Source: Fragum whitleyi (taxonomy: Eukaryota; Mollusca; Bivalvia; Cardiida; Cardiidae). From it: 64,000 bases of DNA. Below are positions 55,679 through 64,000 of this stretch, piece after piece. The position numbers and the translations under genes are program-made. Within the stretch, counting starts at the first letter, position 1. The number at the start of each line of letters is the position of its first letter. The notes beneath the pieces were generated by a model, which was not told where the DNA came from, ran no database searches, and worked only from the letters and a program-made list of their open reading frames with translations. The stretch lies in NCBI GenBank assembly GCA_948146395.1, contig OX411544.1, positions 56,137,360-56,201,359 on the forward strand, in the 5' to 3' direction.

Positions 55679-57947
55679 AGATAAATGACCTCTGTGCCTA
55701 TATTTTTATCTATATTCTTTAATGTAAAACCAGGCACATGCCATCTGCATGCTCAAGTTAAATGATGCTTGACATATTAACTGACACCAAACCTGTTACT
55801 TGCTCTATGGATTAATCTGAATGATTAAAACTTTTTGAATGCCAAATCTAGCCTATGATGTGCTCTACTCTTAAAGATGTTTCTTACTAACTATATCACA
55901 CTTATAATTAATGGAATGTTTGTTTTGCCACTACTCAAATTGATGAAAAAGGTAAAAAAGTTGGCTTAAACGTCACAAAGAAAGTCTTTTTGCACCATAT
56001 TTCCATGATTTTTTGACAATCTTGCATACTTTGGTGGCCAAAAATCGATTAAGAATTATCCATAAAGCATCAAAAAGATACTCCTGTATAAGCAGCACAC
56101 TCAAAATATAATATTATGTATATATCCCTTGAGTATTATTGAAATTATAGCGGTTTAATAATGATAATAAGGATGCAGAATGAAATTCATTTTCAGCCTG
56201 ATTTTTTCATAAACACCTGCATGTTTCAAACTCCTCCAGACAAGGCAAAAAGTGGATGGAGCCATCTTATGATATCTTATATTTACTCAGAAATAAACCA
56301 AAAACCAGCAGAAAATAAAACTTGGTGTTTCTCTTGAACTTGAAATTTTATTTAGGAGGGACCCCAGTGAGAATTACTTCCTGAGGTCATTGTATGGTAA
56401 AAGTAGTTCTTAAAGAAAATGTAGTCCCTCAAAGATAGAGCTGTTTTAAGTGTTAAACAGTGATTTGCATGTAGTTTTGCATGGTTTTTAAGTTATTTCA
56501 CCTCTGTTCTAGAGTTTTGAAGTGCATTTTACTATCTCTTTGCAGGAGTTTATTCTCCAGGTGGGGGATGAAAAATATACAGCGTGATTTCTGGGCCTGT
56601 AGCTTTGTTGGTTCCGAAAGAAGGGTTCCCTTGCTGTGACTGTATTATCTAAAAATCTGCCTTATCAACCTACATGACAATTGGTTTTAAAATGAAGTTC
56701 TTAGAAAGAGGAATAAGCATCTGTAACCCCATACCTCCACGAACGTTCTGAAAAGAGCTACGGAATGGAGAAAAACACTGATTTACTGTAAAATAAAGAG
56801 GACAAAATTTCACCGGGGTCTGACCTAGATGGGAAAATATGAACTTCTTTATTTAAGAAGATTTCAACCTGAAACTTTGTACAAAAGTTGGGATTCATGC
56901 TGGAATGTCAATTAGCAGAGAATTTCTCTCAAGGTTTGTGTATTTTTCTATATTTGAGTATTTTACACGAATATCGTAAAAAAATCCACATTTGTGGGAG
57001 AGTGATCTCCCTTTGACTGGAAGCGTGTTTTGTTTTCATCTTTTTGAAATTATTTGGCATGCAGGATGAGAAAACTAAACTGTTAAATCAGCTTAAGACA
57101 ACAATTCATTTATATCGTGGTAATGTATGAGAAAATTTGTACTTTGAAAGGCCCCGTCAGAGCTTCGGAAGTACATTTTTCTGAATTTTACAGCCGACAA
57201 GTACAGGATAAGATCACGTGTCCGATTTAGATTTATTCTTTTAAATTTAAGGATAATTCTTCATTGAAAAAAGCTTCAATTTGCCATGTTGTAGATATGT
57301 AAATCTTGCTATTATATACTTTTTGTGCTGGATAATTTAGACAAGAGAAAACTTTGAGATAAAAGGAGAATTTGCTTGATGGAAGTATTTTCTCCTTTTC
57401 TCTAAATGATTTCCAATCAGTGCAAGTATTTATTCTTAAAAAACATAAATTGGCTTAAAAGTTGTAATCTCTTACATTGTTACATGACTTTGTCTAGATT
57501 TTACACTCACTTTTATTTCCTTTTAGTTCTTGAGCAAATTGAGAAATGTACTTGTCTGCTTTCAGAAGGCTATTTCTGACAAGTTGGGTATGTGAATTTC
57601 AAACCCCTGTTAATGTGAATCAAGTCCAAATTAATTAAAAAACAACAACAACATTTTCCGGTTTCAAATAGTTGAAAAAAGAAAGTTTGTTTGAAAAGAC
57701 AATGATACTCAAATCAATACTAAATGAAAAAAAAAATGTGTAGGAGGGGGGGGGGGGGGTAGACATGAAGAGGGGGAGGTGGTATTCGGAAGGACAGTCA
57801 GCCGGGTTGGCATGACTATTTTGGTCAGCAAAGAAAAATAAACAATTTTTGCAGACAAAGACCAGATCAGATCCCAGTCAAATTTTCTTCTCTCTGTTGA
57901 GCTTAATATCAAGGCTTTCAGAGTGAACCAAAAATGACTGATAATCT

Positions 57948-58259
57948 GTGAAAAAAAGTGTTCAAAATAAAAACAATGTACTACTTGATTGTGAGGGAAA
58001 GTTTTTTACGTTAAGAGTTTCACGACTCTCACTCTTTTATTCCAGTGAGACAGATCTTGAATTGTCATCGACAAATAACTTGCCGAATGCTGTGATTGGT
58101 GCTTTCTTCATCGCTCAGTCTAGACTGTGGATAGTTGTCGACACCAGCTCTTCGTATTGGTCGGTTTTCCTTGTGAAGATGGTAGCAGAAGCATGTCTTT
58201 GTCCGATTCCTTTAGCCATTGTAAGTGTTGTTTATGTTGCATTAAAATCAATTAAGTGA
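57948..58259 (+). other. Same 103-codon ORF in array unit 3
   Basis: The frame is identical to those in units 1 and 2. No independent evidence of coding. Confidence 0.25.
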
Positions 58260-60526
58260 AGATAAATGACCTCTGTGCCTATATTTTTATCTATATTCTT
58301 TAATGTAAAACCAGGCACATGCCATCTGCATGCTCAAGTTAAATGATGCTTGACATATTAACTGACACCAAACCTGTTACTTGCTCTATGGATTAATCTG
58401 AATGATTAAAACTTTTTGAATGCCAAATCTAGCCTATGATGTGCTCTACTCTTAAAGATGTTTCTTACTAACTATATCACACTTATAATTAATGGAATGT
58501 TTGTTTTGCCACTACTCAAATTGATGAAAAAGGTAAAAAAGTTGGCTTAAACGTCACAAAGAAAGTCTTTTTGCACTATATTTCCATGATTTTTTGACAA
58601 TCTTGCATACTTTGGTGGCCAAAAATCGATTAAGAATTATCCATAAAGCATCAAAAAGATACTCCTGTATAAGCAGCACACTCAAAATATAATATTATGT
58701 ATATATCCCTTGAGTATTATTGAAATTATAGCGGTTTAATAATGATAATAAGGATGCAGAATGAAATTCATTTTCAGCCTGATTTTTTCATAAACACCTG
58801 CATGTTTCAAACTCCTCCAGACAAGGCAAAAAGTGGATGGAGCCATCTTATGATATCTTATATTTACTCAGAAATAAACCAAAAACCAGCAGAAAATAAA
58901 ACTTGGTGTTTCTCTTGAACTTGAAATTTTATTTAGGAGGGACCCCAGTGAGAATTACTTCCTGAGGTCATTGTATGGTAAAAGTAGTTCTTAAAGAAAA
59001 TGTAGTCCCTCAAAGATAGAGCTGTTTTAAGTGTTAAACAGTGATTTGCATGTAGTTTTGCATGGTTTTTAAATTATTTCACCTCTGTTCTAGAGTTTTG
59101 AAGTGCATTTTACTATCTCTTTGCAGGAGTTTATTCTCCAGGTGGGGGATGAAAAATATACAGCGTGATTTCTGGGCCTGTAGCTTTGTTGGTTCCGAAA
59201 GAAGGGTTCCCTTGCTGTGACTGTATTATCTAAAAATCTGCCTTATCAACCTACATGACAATTGGTTTTAAAATGAAGTTCTTAGAAAGAGGAATAAGCA
59301 TCTGTAACCCCATACCTCAACGAACGTTCTGAAAAGAGCTACGGAATGGAGAAAAACACTGATTTACTGTAAAATAAAGAGGACAAAATTTCACCGGGGT
59401 CTGACCTAGATGGGAAAATATGAACTTCTTTATTTAAGAAGATTTCAACCTGAAACTTTGTACAAAAGTTGGGATTCATGCTGGAATGTCAATTAGCAGA
59501 GAATTTCTCTCAAGGTTTGTGTATTTTTCTATATTTGAGTATTTTACACGAATATCGTAAAAAAATCCACATTTGTGGGAGAGTGATCTCCCTTTGACTG
59601 GAAGCGTGTTTTGTTTTCATCTTTTTGAAATATTTTGGCATGCAGGATGAGAAAACTAAACTGTTAAATCAGCTTAAGACAACAATTCATTTATATCGTG
59701 GTAATGTATGAGAAAATTTGTACTTTGAAAGGCCCCGTCAGAGCTTCGGGAGTACATTTTTCTGAATTTTACAGCCGACAAGTACAGGATAAGATCACGT
59801 GTCCGATTTAGATTTATTCTTTTAAATTTAAGGATAATTCTTCATTGAAAAAAGCTTCAATTTGCCATGTTGTAGATATGTAAATCTTGCTATTATATAC
59901 TTTTTGTGCTGGATAATTTAGACAAGAGAAAACTTTGAGATAAAAGGAGAATTTGCTTGATGGAAGTATTTTCTCCTTTTCTCTAAATGATTTCCAATCA
60001 GTGCAAGTATTTATTCTTAAAAAACATAAATTGGCTTAAAAGTTGTAATCTCTTACATTGTTACATGACTTTGTCTAGATTTTACACTCACTTTTATTTC
60101 CTTTTAGTTCTTGAGCAAATTGAGAAATGTACTTGTCTGCTTTCAGAAGGCTATTTCTGACAAGTTGGGTATGTGAATTTCAAACCCCTGTTAATGTGAA
60201 TCAAGTCCAAATTAATTAAAAAACAACAACAACATTTTCCGGTTTCAAATAGTTGAAAAAAGAAAGTTTGTTTGAAAAGACAATGATACTCAAATCAATA
60301 CTAAATGAAAAAAAAATGTGTAGGAGGGGGGGGGGGGGTAGACATGAAGAGGGGGAGGGGGTATTCGGAAGGACAGTCAGCCGGGTTGGCATGACTATTT
60401 TGGTCAGCAAAGAAAAATAAACAATTTTTGCAGACAAAGACCAGATCAGATCCCAGTCAAATTTTCTTCTCTCTGTTGAGCTTAATATCAAGGCTTTCAG
60501 AGTGAACCAAAAATGACTGATAATCT

Positions 60527-60838
60527 GTGAAAAAAAGTGTTCAAAATAAAAACAATGTACTACTTGATTGTGAGGGAAAGTTTTTTACGTTAAGAGTTTC
60601 ACGACTCTCACTCTTTTATTCCAGTGAGACAGATCTTGAATTGTCATCGACAAATAACTTGCCGAATGCTGTGATTGGTGCTTTCTTCATCGCTCAGTCT
60701 AGACTGTGGATAGTTGTCGACACCAGCTCTTCGTATTGGTCGGTTTTCCTTGTGAAGATGGTAGCAGAAGCATGTCTTTGTCCGATTCCTTTAGCCATTG
60801 TAAGTGTTGTTTATGTTGCATTAAAATCAATTAAGTGA
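60527..60838 (+). other. Same 103-codon ORF in array unit 4
   Basis: The frame is identical to the other units. The partial fifth unit ends before this position. Confidence 0.25.
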
Positions 60839-61985
60839 AGATAAATGACCTCTGTGCCTATATTTTTATCTATATTCTTTAATGTAAAACCAGGCACATG
60901 CCATCTGCATGCTCAAGTTAAATGATGCTTGACATATTAACTGACACCAAACCTGTTACTTGCTCTATGGATTAATCTGAATGATTAAAACTTTTTGAAT
61001 GCCAAATCTAGCCTATGATGTGCTCTACTCTTAAAGATGTTTCTTACTAACTATATCACACTTTGATTAATGGAATGTTTGTTTTGCCACTACTCAAATT
61101 GATGAAAAAGGTAAAAAAGTTGGCTTAAACGTCACAAAGAAAGTCTTTTTGCACCATATTTCCATGATTTTTTGACAATCTTGCATACTTTGGTGGCCAA
61201 AAATCGATTAAGAATTATCCATAAAGCATCAAAAAGATACTCCTGTATAAGCAGCACACTCAAAATATAATATTATGTATATATCCCTTGAGTATTATTG
61301 AAATTATAGCGGTTTAATAATGATAATAAGGATGCAGAATGAAATTCATTTTCAGCCTGATTTTTTCATAAACACCTGCATGTTTCAAACTCCTCCAGAC
61401 AAGGCAAAAAGTGGATGGAGCCATCTTATGATATCTTATATTTACTCAGAAATAAACCAAAAACCAGCAGAAAATAAAACTTGGTGTTTCTCTTGAACTT
61501 GAAATTTTATTTAGGAGGGACCCCAGTGAGAATTACTTCCTGAGGTCATTGTATGGTAAAAGTAGTTCTTAAAGAAAATGTAGTCCCTCAAAGATAGAGC
61601 TGTTTTAAGTGTTAAACAGTGATTTGCATGTAGTTTTGCATGGTTTTTAAGTTATTTCACCTCTGTTCTAGAGTTTTGAAGTGCATTTTACTATCTCTTT
61701 GCAGGAGTTTATTCTCCAGGTGGGGGATGAAAAATATACAGCGTGATTTCTGGGCCTGTAGCTTTGTTGGTTCCGAAAGAAGGGTTCCCTTGCTGTGACT
61801 GTATTATCTAAAAATCTGCCTTATCAGCCTACATGACAATTGGTTTTAAAATGAAGTTCTTAGAAAGAGGAATAAGCATCTGTAACCCCATACCTCAACG
61901 AACGTTCTGAAAAGAGCTACGGAATGGAGAAAAACACTGATTTACTATAAAATAAAGAGGACAAAATTTCACCGGGGTCTGACCT

Positions 61986-62475
61986 GAACATTTGTCATAT
62001 TTTTCCCATTCTTTATTTAAAAAAAAACACACAAAAAAACCCACTTAACATTCACACCAGGAAAGGAAATGAAGGAGCAAATGATTTTTACATTAACTTC
62101 CTGAAGATCTCGGGAAGTACTTCGGTTAACTTAGTATGATGTTAATTTTGCCACATTTGTTTCTCTTTTCTTAATCAAACAACAACATTAATAAGATCAA
62201 ATGTACTTAAATATAGTTGTTTGTTTTGATAACGTTTGGGAAAGGTTTGATTTTTTTCGTGCTTTTCACGGAATTTTACTACGGTACTTTGACAAACAGT
62301 ATAGCCTAAGAACAGCATGTACATAGGTCATATGCAGTCTAATCTTAGTGTACACAGGCTGTCTATTAATAATCATATTGACAAAAATTAAGCTAGACTT
62401 ATTGGAATGTCCTGAAAACCAAAAATTTATTTGAAACAAAATTCAAATTAAGTAGAATAAGGATGACTGTCCTTT
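61986..62475. other. Right flank of the array, no gene recognised
   Basis: Sequence departs from the unit after GGGGTCTGACCT. It is AT-rich, with a fragment ATATGCAGTCTAATCTTAGT at about 62332 resembling MITE-like pieces at 12690 and 24925. Confidence 0.4.
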
Positions 62476-62792
62476 TTATCTTATAACTATACAAATATCC
62501 GTGTGATAACATGCCATATGATTTTTTTATGATATCACATGAATATTTTAAGAACAATTTCGTTATGCGGTTATTTTCAAAAACTTGGTTTTCTGTAAGA
62601 AACATCGGCGAAAACAAGGAAAATAGAGGTTATAAGATAAATATTATACGTACCTTGTGTATTGTGTGAAAAATATCTAACTAGGTTGTGGGCATTGATA
62701 ATTGTCTCGGCATAGCATCGACAATTATCAATTCTCCCAACATCTTTATATATATATTTATTACAAAACACTAAATGTGTATTATATATTAA
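62476..62792. repeat. MITE family A, most complete copy
   Basis: It has TTATCTTATAACTAT, CCGTGTGATAACATGCCATA, AACATCGGCGAAAACAAGGA, the palindrome around TGTCTCGGCATAGCATCGAC and the end ACTAAATGTGTATTATATAT. The palindrome has lost perfect symmetry. Confidence 0.65.
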
Positions 62793-62993
62793 CAGCATGT
62801 CGCGGCGACCGAAGCATGTAACAATGGTTTCATAGTATTTCGCGCTCTAATTCTATCATTTTATCCTTTGCTATCCTTCAGCTGCTGCTATCATAAATGT
62901 TAACGACTGTTTTCAAATTTACAAGAGAGAAAAAAAATAAAATGCATTTGAATTGAATATGACAAATTCAAATTTGTGACAAATGACCATAAG

Positions 62994-63043
62994 CCAAGGG
63001 GTGTAACTCTACTTTGTGCCGTACGAACAAACTAGAGTTAGAA
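62994..63043. repeat. Hairpin element, inverted relative of the one at 51118-51191
   Basis: CCAAGGGGTGTAACTCTACT and its continuation match the reverse complement of 51131-51182. It is cut short at TAGAACTAGTGATGGGC, where another repeat with hAT-like TAGTGATGGGC may begin. Confidence 0.6.
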
Positions 63044-63197
63044 CTAGTGATGGGCAGATTAATCGATTATAATCGATAATCAGTCGGTGTTGGTTTCCGA
63101 TTGCGATATTCGACTAAGAAACGTCTTAGTCGATTAATCAGTTTCTAACACATAAATCAAAGTCATTATTTATAGATTTCAGAACTGACATCAGTGT

Positions 63198-63270
63198 GAT
63201 GGCTCAGCGTGAAACAGTTGGAACTGCATATATGTTACAGGCAGTTACAGCTGTTTCACGCTAAGCCATT
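63198..63270. repeat. 73-bp hairpin element
   Basis: ATGGCTCAGCGTGAAACAG is mirrored by CTGTTTCACGCTAAGCCAT with one mismatch, and an inner GGAACTGC / GCAGTTAC pair follows. Confidence 0.7.
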
Positions 63271-63689
63271 AAGTGGATTAAAATCGCACTAGAATAAATG
63301 CAAGAGTCGTAAATCTTTGCCTAGATGTTAATTTAAAAATATCAAAGGCATGTGCAAAGTTTCAGAGCAACAGTATAAGTATAAACACATGTGTTACTTA
63401 TATATGACAGCTGCATGCACGAACTATGAACTAAGAATCTGTAAGGCTGAATGTGTGGCCACAGAAACATGTGTAAAGTTTGTGTCCAAACTTTATTGAG
63501 CAATAAAACCAAATTTTCGGCTAATCAATATGCAGGAAACTTGATGGACATAACTTAAATTAAAATTATTTGCCTTTAAAAATGAACCAAAGTGATGCTG
63601 TAGAAAGAGCATAATCAACATCGCTGCCATTGAACACATTTCGTAAATTCTGGAGACGGTGGGGAGAAAAATTTCTAATTGGGAACTAT

Positions 63690-64000
63690 CACGCGAAAAG
63701 GGAGCATATGTGACCAGTCATGCCAAAAGGGAACTTATGTGACCCGCCACGCGAAAAGGGAACATCGGGGTAGTTCATAAAGTGTACATCCTTGTCAGAC
63801 TGCGTGGACTGCGCAGACTAACTAGGGTCGAAACTTTTCGCACTTTGCTTATTTTCCGAATCTAGAATGAATGATCAACCTTCCAGTGAAAGAACTATTC
63901 AAATGCGACTTACTAGAGTCGAAACTTTTCACACTTTTTTTCCGTCATGCAAAAAGGGAACTCACGTGACCCGTCACGCGAAAAGGGAACATTGGGGAAG
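63690..64000. repeat. MITE family C, nested or multiple copies, cut by window end
   Basis: The terminal word CACGCGAAAAGGGAAC (or near variants) occurs four to five times (63691, 63714, 63748, 63973), with GTCAGACTGCGTGGACTGCG and AAATGCGACTTACTAGAG internally. It appears to be a tandem or nested group of family C ends. Confidence 0.65.

Larger units (their letters stand above)
51197..61985 (+). repeat. Tandem array of ~2.58-kb unit, four full copies plus one partial
   Basis: Units start with AGGAGGGACCCCAGTGAGAA at 51197, 53775, 56354, 58935 and 61513 (periods 2578, 2579, 2581, 2578). The fifth ends at 61985. Copies are almost identical. Differences are single bases (for example CTGAGCCTG in copy 1 against CTGGGCCTG in the rest; GGGAGTACAT in copy 4 only) and G-run or A-run lengths. 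A 103-codon frame recurs in each full unit (52788, 55367, 57948, 60527). Private variants argue against a simple assembly repeat of one read. Confidence 0.95.

Noticed and set aside
2490..64000. CRISPR arrays or prokaryotic operons
   Set aside because: No evenly spaced short direct repeats with unique spacers; introns, SINEs and LINEs show a eukaryotic genome.

Overview
This window is eukaryotic, AT-rich and packed with repeats. Its repeat families, a tRNA-derived SINE tail, LINE C-terminal zinc motifs and many short palindromic inverted-repeat elements suggest a bivalve mollusc. That assignment is inference; no species marker is present. No ordinary long conserved host gene was recognised.

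The main coding content is a cluster of five related split genes, read directly from the sequence. Four are on the + strand (1140-3298, 7902-10067, 12529-14646, 34830-36911) and one is on the - strand (30975-28868). Each has a tiny first coding exon of 28-52 nt that starts Met-Gly and fits the N-myristoylation consensus. It is followed by a phase-1 intron of 1.3-2.0 kb and a last exon encoding a Gly-rich domain with exactly one Trp in a W-G-G context. The four + strand genes end in Cys-Gly(3-6) repeats. The - strand gene is longer, with an RGG-like basic stretch, an acidic Asp/Tyr stretch and Gly-Tyr-Ser repeats. I do not recognise this family. The predicted products are small lipid-anchored Gly-rich proteins, possibly metal-binding or self-associating.

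Layout: 0-15 kb holds genes 1-3 with MITEs, SINEs and a 42-bp minisatellite in and between them. 15-28 kb is transposon-dominated: a 6.5-kb inverted-repeat element (19131-25646) has split an older MITE, and a 5'-truncated LINE lies on the - strand (26005-27545). 28.8-37 kb holds genes 5 and 4. 39.5-50 kb is a LINE whose endonuclease is split by about 6.5 kb of inserted DNA; the insert carries a 3.5-kb element with 51-bp terminal inverted repeats and a 5-bp target duplication. The reverse transcriptase part is open (46757-49831). 51.2-62 kb is a tandem array of a ~2.58-kb unit (four full copies and one partial), near-identical and flanked by an inverted pair of related hairpin elements. The last 2 kb is MITE fragments.

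All gene models come from splice signals and reading frames by eye. No transcript or database evidence was available.
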